Positions 44,193 through 53,612 of a DNA stretch of 64,000 nucleotides are shown here, one piece after another (position 1 is the first letter of the stretch; every line of letters starts with the position of its first letter). The position numbers were made by a program, and so were the translations under genes. The stretch spans positions 359,012-423,011 of the forward strand of contig NZ_SLXA01000001.1 in assembly GCF_004340975.1 (NCBI RefSeq), in the 5' to 3' direction. The notes beneath the pieces were generated by a model. That model worked only from the letters and a program-made list of their open reading frames with translations. It searched no databases and had not been told where the DNA came from. Origin of the DNA: Frisingicoccus caecimuris (GTDB lineage Bacteria; Bacillota; Clostridia; Lachnospirales; Lachnospiraceae).

Positions 44193-44219
44193 TTTATCGT
44201 CATCCTATATCTATTTTAA

Positions 44220-45164
44220 TTATAAAGGCCATACAAATCCAATCAAGGTTAAACAAAGAATGCTTGTCACAACCATCAATCGATTTGCCCGTCGTATATC
44301 CTCCGGCCCGGCCTGTCGTTTTTCATCGCCCAGAGTGGGCTTTTCCACCGGTTTTCCAAAATAATCATGGGTACCTCCGAGCTGAATTCCCAGGGCCCCT
44401 GCACAGGCGCTCTCCGTCTGAGCGCTGTTGGGGCTTAAATGCTTATTCCGGTCACGGACAAAGCAGCGCCAGGCCCCCGACGCATCATAACGGCATAAAA
44501 AAGCGGCAATGACCATCAGACCCCCGCCCAGACGAGCCGGAATAAAGTTGACCACATCATCGGTTCTGGCAGACGCCGTGCCAAAATAGCGGTATTTGTC
44601 ATTCCGATAACCCACCATGGAATCCAATGTATTCACGGCTTTATAGGCAAATCCCAGGGGCGCGCCTCCAATCGCCATAAACAGCATCGGTGCGATCACC
44701 CCATCGGTCGTATTCTCCGCCACCGTTTCCACCGTCGCCTTAACAATCTCTTCTTCTGAAAGATTCACCGTATCCCGGCCCACCAGCCAGGACAGCCGTT
44801 GTCTGGCCAGGGCTATATCCTGATGCGCCAGTGCATCGTATACTTTCAATGCCTCAACCTTTAAGCATTTCATTGCTAAAATCTGATACATCCAGAAAAC
44901 TTCCAGAACGTATGCCAGCCACGGATGAAGCTTTCCCGCCATGAAAATGATTCCGGCCGGCAGTCCAAAAGAAGGCAGGACCACCAATATCGTCAAAAAC
45001 ACGCCGGCCATCCTTTCCCCCCACAGATTTGCCGGAAAATATTGCCGCAAGAATTTTTCCGTCAGAGAAATCCATTTGCCGATCACACGAATCGGATGAT
45101 AAAGCCAGACCGGATCGCCAAGCAGCGCATCCAGGACAAAAGCCAATATCAGTTTAATCATCAT
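44220..45164 (-). CDS. cbiB: Adenosylcobinamide-phosphate synthase CbiB
   Basis: A 314-residue membrane protein with several hydrophobic helices and the family motifs DALLGDPVWLYHPIRVIGK, TVETVAENTTDGVIAPMLF and GAPLGFAYKAVNTLDSMVGY, NSAQTESACAGALGIQLGG. It joins the aminopropanol (phosphate) side chain to adenosylcobyric acid. It overlaps the end of cbiA by 11 bases. CobD, which makes the side chain, is encoded in the neighbouring operon. Confidence 0.95.
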   Translation of the reverse strand: MMIKLILAFVLDALLGDPVWLYHPIRVIGKWISLTEKFLRQYFPANLWGERMAGVFLTILVVLPSFGLPAGIIFMAGKLHPWLAYVLEVFWMYQILAMKCLKVEALKVYDALAHQDIALARQRLSWLVGRDTVNLSEEEIVKATVETVAENTTDGVIAPMLFMAIGGAPLGFAYKAVNTLDSMVGYRNDKYRYFGTASARTDDVVNFIPARLGGGLMVIAAFLCRYDASGAWRCFVRDRNKHLSPNSAQTESACAGALGIQLGGTHDYFGKPVEKPTLGDEKRQAGPEDIRRANRLMVVTSILCLTLIGFVWPL

Positions 45165-46584
45165 ACTTTACTGCCTCCATTGCCCGTACAAAATTTTCTG
45201 CAATTTCCGGATTTGCGTAAAAGTATAAATGAGGGTATGCCGCATATAAGTATTTTCCGGCAGTACCGCCGCTCCAGCTGCGTCCATTGGATTTGGACAA
45301 CCGAAAATCCTTTGCTCCGCCGTCCATCGCCGAATAGTGAAACTCATGGGCTATGAATCGTTCTCCGGCCGGTCCGATCAGACTGTCTTTCTGACCGGTT
45401 CCGGTCACATAACCAAAGGGCCCAAGTTTTCCCGTCATCCGACATTTTCCCGGAACAATCCCCACCATGGGCCATAGCCCGCCTCCGCCATTTGATGTAT
45501 CGCGCTTCTGCATGTTCTCATTCTGAATACTTTCCGACAAATACATATATCCACCGCATTCACCGATGATCGGCAGTCCCCTTCTGGCCGCCTGACGGAT
45601 GTCTTCTTTCATCCTTTTATTTTCCGAAAGTTCCTTTGCATAAAGTTCCGGATAACCGCCGCCAAGATAAATTCCCCGGATATCTTCAGGCAGATGGACA
45701 TCCCGTATCGGACTAAAAGACACCAGCTCGGCTCCCAGACGACGCAGCAGTTCCAGATTGTCTTCATAATAAAAACAAAACGCCTCGTCCATCGCCACCG
45801 CCAGACGAACATGTCCCACCGGAGAAATAGTACCATAAGCATCCTCAGCCGCCATCGGTTCCGCTGTTTTTGCAAGAGCGAGCAGGCCGTCCAGATCCAT
45901 ATACTTTTCCGCCAGTTCGCCGAGGACCGACAGTTTTTCAGACAATCGCTCCTGTTCTGCGGCGGTCACAAGTCCCAGATGACGGCTTTCCAGAGAAACT
46001 TTAGAATCCTTCGGCAAAAATCCATAGACTTTCAGTCCGGTTTCCTCTTCGACCAGTTTCCGGTAAAAGTTATACATCGCTTCCCGAACACCATTGAGAA
46101 TAACGCCCCGAATCATAGAATCTTCCCGAAAGTTTTTAAATCCCTGTATAATGGCGGCCACCGACAAAGCGGTCCCCTCTGGCCGCACAACCAGTACGAC
46201 CGGTGTTTTTGTAATGGATGCCACATGATAACTGCTGCCTTTGCTGCCGCCTCCCTGACCGTCATAATAACCCATCACGCCTTCGATGAGCGCCATATCC
46301 TTTTTCTTCATGTGCCATGTAAAAATCCGACGAAGTTTTTCAGGCTCCAGAAAAACACTGTCCAGATTGATTGAAGGATTTCCCGTAATCCGGCGATGGA
46401 ACATGGGGTCGATATAATCCGGACCGCATTTGTAAGTCGCCAGTTTCATTTTCCGGGCCGTCAATGCCTGAAGCGCCGCCGCCGTCACCGTCGTCTTACC
46501 ACAGCCGCTCCCGGTTCCTCCAAACATCAGCCTCGGCATGGATACAAACTCTGCCGGACAGTTTTGAAATTCCCCTTTATCCAT
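45154..46584 (-). CDS. cbiA: Cobyrinic acid a,c-diamide synthase CbiA
   Basis: About 476 residues. The N-terminal P-loop domain has GTGSGCGKTTVTAAALQAL and YKCGPDYIDPMFH, and the C-terminal glutaminase domain has YLGGGYPELYA and GECGGYMYLS with the nucleophile cysteine. It amidates the a and c acetate groups of (cobalt-)cobyrinic acid. The ATG at 46584 has AGGAGG seven bases upstream. It lies 31 bases after cbiJ. Confidence 0.95.
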   Translation of the reverse strand: MDKGEFQNCPAEFVSMPRLMFGGTGSGCGKTTVTAAALQALTARKMKLATYKCGPDYIDPMFHRRITGNPSINLDSVFLEPEKLRRIFTWHMKKKDMALIEGVMGYYDGQGGGSKGSSYHVASITKTPVVLVVRPEGTALSVAAIIQGFKNFREDSMIRGVILNGVREAMYNFYRKLVEEETGLKVYGFLPKDSKVSLESRHLGLVTAAEQERLSEKLSVLGELAEKYMDLDGLLALAKTAEPMAAEDAYGTISPVGHVRLAVAMDEAFCFYYEDNLELLRRLGAELVSFSPIRDVHLPEDIRGIYLGGGYPELYAKELSENKRMKEDIRQAARRGLPIIGECGGYMYLSESIQNENMQKRDTSNGGGGLWPMVGIVPGKCRMTGKLGPFGYVTGTGQKDSLIGPAGERFIAHEFHYSAMDGGAKDFRLSKSNGRSWSGGTAGKYLYAAYPHLYFYANPEIAENFVRAMEAVKYDD

Positions 46585-46615
46585 CCTTTTTCCTCCTTTA
46601 CCGGACTTCTTTCTG

Positions 46616-47389
46616 TCATGTGAAATACACATCCAATCTGTCCAGATTTTCCAAGATATCTTTCTCCTCCGGTCTGCGGATTAAAATAACTGAAACGCCC
46701 TCCAAACGGGCAGCTTCCAGTTTTTCCGGCAGACCTCCGGCTGCGCCGCTGTCCTTTGTGACAAGCGTCTTTGCCCCGCATGTCTGCAAAAATGTCCGGT
46801 TGGCTTCCACATCGAAAGGCGGCGTCTGGGCCTGCCAGTGGGTCTCATCCTCAAAAATCTCCCGACACCTGACCTTTGACGTTTCATTATCCAACACCCG
46901 GGCATAACAGCGCTCCTGAAAGTTCCTCACATGATTCCGGTAAACATCCAATGTCTTTACCCCGGTCAGAAGAGCCACATTCCCAGATAATTGATTTAAG
47001 ACCCGGGCAGCTTCCCGGCCATCGGCCACAGAATAAATCTCCGGCATCAGATTGCCTCCCGCCGCTGCTTTTCCATCCTTCATTCTATCCCGCCGGGTAT
47101 AGCGGATATAAACCAATCCCAGTTCATCGCAGACCCTTTGAACAATCTGTGTCACTTCCACTGCATAAGGATGAGAGGCATCCAGTACATGGGTGATTCC
47201 TGAAACCTGTATTTTTTTGGTAAACTGGTTCTGATTTAAATAGCCGACCCAAAGTTTTACAGAAAAATCGACATAAAGAGCCGCTCCCATATCCGTTGCC
47301 ACCGAGACGGTAACATCCGCTCTTTTTGACACCAGATACGTTACCGCATCCACTGACTCGGTAGTACCTCCGATGACCAGCCACCGCAT
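46616..47389 (-). CDS. cbiJ: Precorrin-6A reductase CbiJ/CobK
   Basis: About 257 residues: VIGGTTESVDAVTYL at the nucleotide-binding start, VLDASHPYAVEVT and TLVTKDSGAAGGLPEKLEAA, all typical of the family. It reduces (cobalt-)precorrin-6A. The ATG at 47389 shares one base with the hemL stop (TAATG), with GGCAGG upstream; a start four residues earlier is possible. Confidence 0.93.
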   Translation of the reverse strand: MRWLVIGGTTESVDAVTYLVSKRADVTVSVATDMGAALYVDFSVKLWVGYLNQNQFTKKIQVSGITHVLDASHPYAVEVTQIVQRVCDELGLVYIRYTRRDRMKDGKAAAGGNLMPEIYSVADGREAARVLNQLSGNVALLTGVKTLDVYRNHVRNFQERCYARVLDNETSKVRCREIFEDETHWQAQTPPFDVEANRTFLQTCGAKTLVTKDSGAAGGLPEKLEAARLEGVSVILIRRPEEKDILENLDRLDVYFT

Positions 47390-48675
47390 TATGCCTGCCA
47401 TTGTCCCAAAGCCTTTCCAATGGCTGTTTCTGTCTTCCGGATATCCTCATCCGAATGGACGCCACTGACAAACAAGGCCTCAAACTGGGATGGCGCAATG
47501 TAGATGTCTTCTGCCAGCATCACGGCAAAATATTCTTTAAAACGTTCCAGATCAGAAGATGCCGCCGAAGGATAATCTGTCACCGGCTGTTTTGTAAAGA
47601 AAATGCTCATCAATGAGCCGGCCCGGTTGCACACCGCATCCACATGATATTTTTCTATATTTTCAAGAAATGCCTTTTCCAGTTTTTCTGCCTGCATCTC
47701 CGCCTGGGTATATATTTCCGGATGAGCTTTTAATATTTCCAGAGTTTTTACTCCGGCCGCTACCGCCGCAGGATTTCCTGAAAGGGTTCCCGCCTGATAA
47801 ACCGGACCGGAGGGCGCCACCATTTCCATAATCTCTTTTCGTCCGCCATAGGCCGCCAATGGCATGCCGCCGCCAATAATCTTTCCCATGGCCGTCATAT
47901 CCGGCAGGACCTTATAATGCCCCTGAGCGCCGGAGTAACCGAGACGAAATCCGGTAATGACTTCATCAAAAATAAGAATGCTCCCGTAATCCTCTGTGAT
48001 TTTACGCAATCCTTCCAGAAATCCCGGTTTTGGAAGAACGACGCCCATATTGGCGGCCACCGGCTCGACAATGAGGGCCGCGATCTGCTCTCCGCAGGCT
48101 TCAAATAAAGCTTTCACACTGTCCAGATCATTATAGACTGCCGTCAGCGTTTTGGAGGCATAGGCTTCCGGCACCCCGGCGCTGTCCGGCACATTCTGAG
48201 TCATCAGACCGGACCCGGCTTTCACCAGAAGGCCATCGGAATGCCCATGATAGCAGCCCTCAAACTTGACGATATAATCCCGTCCCGTATAGCCTCTGGC
48301 CGCACGAATGGCGCTCATGACCGCCTCTGTTCCCGAATTCACCAGCCGGACCATTTCCACGGAAGGCATTGCATCGATGAGCATCTCACAGAGAGTCACT
48401 TCGCCTTCCGTCGGCGCACCATAACTTGTTCCCCGGTATACAACCTGACAGACGGCCTCTGCCACTTCCGGGTTGGCATGTCCCAGAAGCATCGGTCCCC
48501 AGGAACCGATATAATCAATATAATCATGACCGTCCACATCATAGATATGACTGCCCTTAGCCCGCTCAATAAACCGGGGCGTCATGCCGACCGCCCGATA
48601 AGCCCGTACCGGACTGCTCACACCGCCCGGCATCAGCCGGCAGGCTTTTTCAAATATGTTCTGACTTTTATCCAT
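47389..48675 (-). CDS. hemL: Glutamate-1-semialdehyde 2,1-aminomutase
   Basis: A 428-residue PLP enzyme making 5-aminolevulinate in the C5 pathway. Recognisable: MPGGVSSPVRAYRAVG, IDYIGSWGPMLLGHANPEV, VNSGTEAVMSAIRAARGYTGR, KFEGCYHGHSDGLLVKAGSG, LIFDEVITGFRLG and the PLP lysine in MGKIIGGGMPLAAYGG. It starts six bases after hemB and ends in the start of cbiJ. Confidence 0.97.
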   Translation of the reverse strand: MDKSQNIFEKACRLMPGGVSSPVRAYRAVGMTPRFIERAKGSHIYDVDGHDYIDYIGSWGPMLLGHANPEVAEAVCQVVYRGTSYGAPTEGEVTLCEMLIDAMPSVEMVRLVNSGTEAVMSAIRAARGYTGRDYIVKFEGCYHGHSDGLLVKAGSGLMTQNVPDSAGVPEAYASKTLTAVYNDLDSVKALFEACGEQIAALIVEPVAANMGVVLPKPGFLEGLRKITEDYGSILIFDEVITGFRLGYSGAQGHYKVLPDMTAMGKIIGGGMPLAAYGGRKEIMEMVAPSGPVYQAGTLSGNPAAVAAGVKTLEILKAHPEIYTQAEMQAEKLEKAFLENIEKYHVDAVCNRAGSLMSIFFTKQPVTDYPSAASSDLERFKEYFAVMLAEDIYIAPSQFEALFVSGVHSDEDIRKTETAIGKALGQWQA

Positions 48676-48681
48676 GCTCTT

Positions 48682-49653
48682 TCACTCCTTCAGCCACCGG
48701 GCAATATCCAGCGCATAGTAGGTAATGATCATTTTTGCTCCGGCACGCTTCATCGCTGTCATTGTCTCCATGACAACCCGTTTTTCATCAATCCAGCCGT
48801 TGAGAGCCGCTGCCTTCATCATAGAATATTCGCCGCTCACACTGTAAGTACATACCGGCAGCGGGAATTCATCTGAAATGGTTTTTAATATATCCAGATA
48901 GGCCAGTCCTGGTTTTACCATAAGAATATCGGCTCCTTCTTCCACGTCAAGCTCCGCCTCAACGAGGGCCTCTTTTTTATTCCGCCAATCCATCTGATAG
49001 GTTTTCCGGTCCCCAAAGGACGGGGCTGAATGGGCCGCCTCCCGAAACGGTCCGTAATAGGCCGACGCATACTTGATACTGTAGGCCATGATCAACACAT
49101 CACCGAAGCCTTTGTCGTCCAGCGCCCGGCGCATATGACCGATTCGCCCATCCATCATATCTGACGGCGCAACCATATCCGCTCCGGCGGCTGCGCAGCT
49201 TAATGCCGCCTTTGACAGCATCTCCAAAGTTTCATCGTTTAATATTTTACCGTCGTGAATCAGACCGCAATGACCGTGATCCGTATATTCACACAAACAG
49301 ATATCGGCAATACAGATCATTTCCGGATAAGCCTCTTTTGTCAGACGTATGGCCCTCTGAACAATCCCTTCCGGATTATAGGCCTCGCTGCCCATCGCAT
49401 CCTTGTGTTCGGGTACGCCGAAAAATATAATCGCCCGCACACCGCTGTTCCATATTTCCTCTAAATGTATCCTAAAGGTGTCCAGTGAATAATGATAAAT
49501 TCCCGGCATAGACAGAATTTCTTCTTTCACACCGGTACCTTCCACCACAAAGACCGGATAAATCAAATCCGAAAGCTCCACCTCATATTCATGAACCATA
49601 TTCCGAATTGCCTGAGAACTTCTCAGGCGTCTCGGCCGTCTTATCATATCCAT
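48682..49653 (-). CDS. hemB: Porphobilinogen synthase
   Basis: About 323 residues, joining two 5-aminolevulinates to porphobilinogen. Parts seen: RPRRLRSSQAIRNMV, YPVFVVEG, CLCEYTDHGHCG (metal-type cysteines CxCxxxxxxxC, suggesting a zinc enzyme), VAPSDMMDGRIG, MAYSIKYASAYYGPFR (active-site Lys) and MVKPGLAYLDI. The ATG at 49653 has GGGAGTG six bases upstream and lies five bases after the hemC-cobA-hemD stop. Confidence 0.96.
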   Translation of the reverse strand: MDMIRRPRRLRSSQAIRNMVHEYEVELSDLIYPVFVVEGTGVKEEILSMPGIYHYSLDTFRIHLEEIWNSGVRAIIFFGVPEHKDAMGSEAYNPEGIVQRAIRLTKEAYPEMICIADICLCEYTDHGHCGLIHDGKILNDETLEMLSKAALSCAAAGADMVAPSDMMDGRIGHMRRALDDKGFGDVLIMAYSIKYASAYYGPFREAAHSAPSFGDRKTYQMDWRNKKEALVEAELDVEEGADILMVKPGLAYLDILKTISDEFPLPVCTYSVSGEYSMMKAAALNGWIDEKRVVMETMTAMKRAGAKMIITYYALDIARWLKE

Positions 49654-49658
49654 TATTT

Positions 49659-52166
49659 TCACTCCCTGTCCCGGAGCTGACATAAACATTCGGTCAACCC
49701 CTCGATTGTATATTTTTCTGCCGTCGCTGTCACTGTCAATCCCACTTGTTCTGCTTCCTTAGCCGTCACCGGACCAATACAGATAATTTTCGGATATTCT
49801 GTCGTCCCAACCGTCATTTCGGCAAAGGCCCGGACCGCCGAACCGCTGGCAAAAGTCATATAATCTGCATCCCGCATCGCCCGAAGCAGCAAATCCTTTT
49901 TTCGCCAGTCGATACGGGTTGTGTAAGCAGCCACATCGTTGTACCTGATTCCCTTTGCATCAAAATGCTGGTTCAAAAGTTTTGAACCCTCTCTTGCCCG
50001 GAAGATAAGTACCTTTTTCATAACTCCTATCTGTCCGGACAGGCCTTCCGCCAGACTTTCGGAAGTATAACTTTCCGGCATATAATCCGCAGAAAATCCA
50101 TAATTGTTCAGCATATCGCCTGTTCCTGGTCCGACAACAGCAAATTTCAAATGGGCCAGCCGTCGGTAATCCATGCTGAATCTCTTCATCGATTGAAAAA
50201 AAAGTTTGACGCCATTGCCGCTTGTAAAAATCAGCCATGAATAAACGTCTAAATCCCGAAGTGTTTCTTCAAGTATTTCTGCCGCCGCAGGTTCCGTATA
50301 GATCAGGCTCATATCAATGGCCTCCCCACCTTTTTCCGAAATGCTCTGATGCTGCTTACGCACCAGCTCCCGTGTTCCGGTCAAAAGCACCTGCTTCCCG
50401 GTAAGCGGCAGTTCCGGCCGCCAATAAAGTTTTTCAGAAAGTCCGGCCACTTCACCGACCACAAGAATTCCCGGCGGTCTAATATCGACCTTCTGACAGG
50501 CCTCTGTAATGGTTTCCAAAGTAGCTGCCACTTCCTTCTGATTACTTATCGTGCCGTTACAAATCACAGCCGCTGGTGTATTTTTATCTTTCCCATAGTG
50601 CATCAACGCGCCACAGATCTCGGCCATCCTCTGAATTCCCATAAGAAACACCAATGTCCCACCGTAAGCCGCTAAAGCGGCATAATCAATGCCGGAAGCC
50701 CTGCCGTCTGCAGCTCTTTTGCTCTCAGAAGACCTGCAGACCTTTGCCTGCTCATGTCCGGTGATAAACTGGACCTGAGACGCTATTCCCCGATGAGTCA
50801 CCGGGATTCCCGCATAAGCCGGCACACTATAGGCCGAAGAAACCCCCGGGACAACTTCAAAAGGAATCTCCGCCGCCGAAAGAGCCAAAGCTTCCTCGCC
50901 GCCCCGGCCGAAAATAAACGGGTCACCGCCCTTTAAACGCACAACCCTCTTCCCCTCAAAGGCTTTTTCCAATAAAATCTCCTGAATTTCCTCCTGAGAC
51001 ATGTGATGATGTCCTGAACGTTTTCCCGCATAAATCAGTTCCGCATTTTCACCAGCTTCATTTAATAAGGCATTGGATGCCAGATAGTCATAAACGATCA
51101 CATCCGCATGACGAATGCACCACAGTCCTTTAACCGTCACCAGCCCCGCATCCCCCGGACCTGCACCAACAAGAAAGACCTTTCCGCGCGGGCTGCTCTG
51201 CACACTTTCACTACAGTGAAAGGCTTCCTCCTTAAGATTCTCTGCTAATTTTTTTCCTATTTTTTCTATGTCGGCCACATCACCTTGAACTTCATCAAAA
51301 ATCATATGCCGGCCATTCCAGGCAACCCCCCCCTTCATATGAAGCTGCCTGCCGTCCAGCCACGAAAATGCGCACACGGGGGCATTGCATCCGCCGCCGA
51401 TATCATAAAGAAAACTCCGTTCTGCCAAAAGCTGATATTCTGCTTCATTTTGATTCAATTCACCACAGATATTAGCAAACTCCTCATTCTTCAAAGCTTT
51501 TTCAGGGACTTCCACCGCCAAAATTGCCTGACCTGCCGCCGGCAAAAATTCCTCTGAGTTTAAAATTTCATAATGAAACCTGGCATAAAAATCGTCCCTC
51601 ATTTCCTCTGACATCCCATATTTCTGTGCATCCCGACGAAGCCGTTCAATTCCTGCCCGGGCCAGAACGATGGCGTCATACTGGCCTTCTTTCAGTTTTC
51701 GAAGCCGTGTCTGCACATTGCCGCGAATCTCTTTTGTCTGAATTCCCGGATTCAGCCTTTTAAGCTGCAGGCTGCGCCTCAGGCTTCCTGTACCAATGAC
51801 AGTCCCCGAAACCATTTCTTTTAGAAGCTTTCCATCTCGTGTCACGATCATGTCTTCCCATTCAGCCCGCTCAACAACGGCGCCAATCGTAAGTCCCTCA
51901 GGAAAAACCATGGGCATATCTTTTGCACTGTGAACAGCCATATGAATCCGCCCATCCAGCAATGCCTGTTCCAGTTCCTTTGTAAAAACGCCTTTACCGC
52001 CAAAGCTTCCCAACGATTTATCCAGCCGCAAATCACCTTCTGTATTTATAGGAAGAATCTCTATTTCAATTTCCGGCGCTATCTCTTTGATTTTTTCAGC
52101 CACAATCCGGGTCTGGGCCTGAGCCAGCAGACTCTTTCGCGTTCCAATTCGGATTTTTTCAATCAT
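49659..52166 (-). CDS. Trifunctional HemC-CobA-HemD: porphobilinogen deaminase, uroporphyrinogen-III methyltransferase, uroporphyrinogen-III synthase
   Basis: About 835 residues in three blocks. Residues 1-315 are HemC: IGTRKSLLAQAQT, VHSAKDMP, GTGSLRRSLQLKR, and GGGCNAPVCAF, whose cysteine near 260 carries the dipyrromethane cofactor. Residues 328-578 are CobA/SUMT: VFLVGAGPGDAGLVTVKG, YDYLAS, VRLKGGDPFIFGRGGEEA, VPAYAGIPVTHRG. Residues 590-835 are HemD: LTGTRE, IFTSGNGVKLFF and YMTFASGSAVRAF. One protein thus leads from porphobilinogen to precorrin-2. The ATG at 52166 has GGGAG six bases upstream and overlaps the sirC end by eight bases. CobA-HemD fusions are known in Clostridia; the added HemC is less usual. 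Confidence 0.95.
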   Translation of the reverse strand: MIEKIRIGTRKSLLAQAQTRIVAEKIKEIAPEIEIEILPINTEGDLRLDKSLGSFGGKGVFTKELEQALLDGRIHMAVHSAKDMPMVFPEGLTIGAVVERAEWEDMIVTRDGKLLKEMVSGTVIGTGSLRRSLQLKRLNPGIQTKEIRGNVQTRLRKLKEGQYDAIVLARAGIERLRRDAQKYGMSEEMRDDFYARFHYEILNSEEFLPAAGQAILAVEVPEKALKNEEFANICGELNQNEAEYQLLAERSFLYDIGGGCNAPVCAFSWLDGRQLHMKGGVAWNGRHMIFDEVQGDVADIEKIGKKLAENLKEEAFHCSESVQSSPRGKVFLVGAGPGDAGLVTVKGLWCIRHADVIVYDYLASNALLNEAGENAELIYAGKRSGHHHMSQEEIQEILLEKAFEGKRVVRLKGGDPFIFGRGGEEALALSAAEIPFEVVPGVSSAYSVPAYAGIPVTHRGIASQVQFITGHEQAKVCRSSESKRAADGRASGIDYAALAAYGGTLVFLMGIQRMAEICGALMHYGKDKNTPAAVICNGTISNQKEVAATLETITEACQKVDIRPPGILVVGEVAGLSEKLYWRPELPLTGKQVLLTGTRELVRKQHQSISEKGGEAIDMSLIYTEPAAAEILEETLRDLDVYSWLIFTSGNGVKLFFQSMKRFSMDYRRLAHLKFAVVGPGTGDMLNNYGFSADYMPESYTSESLAEGLSGQIGVMKKVLIFRAREGSKLLNQHFDAKGIRYNDVAAYTTRIDWRKKDLLLRAMRDADYMTFASGSAVRAFAEMTVGTTEYPKIICIGPVTAKEAEQVGLTVTATAEKYTIEGLTECLCQLRDRE

Positions 52167-52869
52167 TTTCTTCTCCCGACCGGTTTTCCCGGATAATTTT
52201 ATCAATATCTTCCTCCGTCAAACGTCCCCTGTCTTCCAAAGCTGCCCGAAGGACTTTAACTAAAATCTCTTTCCGCTCACCCAAATCCGACGTTGCCTGG
52301 TGAATTCGTTCTCTGGCTTCAACCCCTGTTTCTGCCAGAGTTTCATACCAGTCCGGTAAAGTCTCCTGAATCTGCCGTGACACCATCCGGGACAATGCCG
52401 GTGTCCGCCCGCCTGTGGATATACCAACCATCAGATTTCCCCGACGTACTACCGACGGAAAATAGAAATCACAATCTGCCGGGTTAGTTGCCGAATTTGC
52501 CGGAATCCCATGCTTTCTCGCCCACAAAACCATCTGATGATTGACTCGTTCATCATCCGTGGCACAGATCAACATAGTTACATTTCCGATGCCTTCTTTT
52601 CTGGCATTTTGCTCCAGCCATACGGCCGCTGCCAGCGGACCTTCATTAATCTCATGGCATTCCAGATTCCCTATTGGCGCCGAACAGCATTCCCTGTTCT
52701 TCTGGCCAGACTGAAGTTTCAGCAGTTCCGGTTCAAATCTCCGGCTGATGACATGGACTTCTGCTCCCATATCCAAAAGCACCTCCGCCTTGCGAAGCGC
52801 CACCTTTCCGCCGCCAATGATCAGGCAGATTTCTTTTTCCAATTCAATAAACATAGGAAATACGGCCAT
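52159..52869 (-). CDS. Precorrin-2 dehydrogenase (CysG N-terminal/SirC type)
   Basis: A 236-residue protein with the NAD-binding start FPMFIELEKEICLIIGGGKVALRKAEVLL, ICATDDERVNHQMV, SATNPADCDFYFPSVVRRGNLMVGISTGG and the CysG dimer helix SRMVSRQIQETLP. It oxidises precorrin-2 to sirohydrochlorin and may also chelate metal. It lies two bases after cbiH and overlaps the next gene, the HemC-CobA-HemD fusion, whose product supplies its substrate. Confidence 0.93.
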   Translation of the reverse strand: MAVFPMFIELEKEICLIIGGGKVALRKAEVLLDMGAEVHVISRRFEPELLKLQSGQKNRECCSAPIGNLECHEINEGPLAAAVWLEQNARKEGIGNVTMLICATDDERVNHQMVLWARKHGIPANSATNPADCDFYFPSVVRRGNLMVGISTGGRTPALSRMVSRQIQETLPDWYETLAETGVEARERIHQATSDLGERKEILVKVLRAALEDRGRLTEEDIDKIIRENRSGEEND

Positions 52870-52871
52870 CT

Positions 52872-53612
52872 TTATACCTCCTTCAAAACATATCCCCTCG
52901 GTGTTATCATCTTTCCGTCCCGGACATACGTCGTGGAATTGCCGATAATAACAATCGTAAACATATCTACTTCGGCATTATTGAGTTCCTTTAAGGTCGT
53001 CAACTCACAGGAACTATTTTCCCTTCCGACCCGGCGTACAATGCCCACCGGCGTTTCGGGTTTTCTAAAGTTCGACACAATATCCGAGGCTTTTTCCAAA
53101 TAATCTTTCCGTTTCCGACTTTTTGGATTATACAGACAGATGACAAAATCACCCTCTGCCGCACATTTAACCCGCAGCATGATCTGTTCCAGCGGCACCA
53201 TCAGATCACTTAAGCTGATTACCGCAAAATCATTCATCAATGGCGCTCCCAGCATAGAAGCTCCGGCGCTGGCCGCCGTCACTCCCGGAATAATCCGGAC
53301 CGGAATATCCTCTCCTGATGCCTGAACAACCTGGAGCATAATCCCCGCCATACCATAAATCCCACTGTCACCACTACTGACCAGGGCTACCTGCTGCCCC
53401 TTCCCGGCCTCTTCCAGTGCAATTTTACACCGTTCCACCTCCCGTGTCATCGGTGTATTTAAAAAGGTTTTATCGGGGAAGATTCCCCGAATCAAATCAA
53501 TATATGTCGTATACCCGACAATAAGGTCGGCAGCCTTCATCGCCTCAATGGCCTGAACGGTCATATATTCATAACCTCCCGGTCCAAAGCCGACCACGTC
53601 AATTCTCTTCAT
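52872..53612 (-). CDS. cbiH: Precorrin-3B C17-methyltransferase CbiH/CobJ
   Basis: About 246 residues of the SAM-dependent tetrapyrrole methylase family: VVGFGPGGYEYMTVQA, GYTTYIDLI, ALVSSGDSGIYGMAGIMLQ, GVTAASAGASMLGAPLMNDF and ICLYNPKSRKRKDYL, the last diagnostic for CbiH. It methylates C17 with ring contraction. The ATG at 53612 has GAGGG five bases upstream and overlaps the hemA end by 14 bases. Confidence 0.95.
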   Translation of the reverse strand: MKRIDVVGFGPGGYEYMTVQAIEAMKAADLIVGYTTYIDLIRGIFPDKTFLNTPMTREVERCKIALEEAGKGQQVALVSSGDSGIYGMAGIMLQVVQASGEDIPVRIIPGVTAASAGASMLGAPLMNDFAVISLSDLMVPLEQIMLRVKCAAEGDFVICLYNPKSRKRKDYLEKASDIVSNFRKPETPVGIVRRVGRENSSCELTTLKELNNAEVDMFTIVIIGNSTTYVRDGKMITPRGYVLKEV

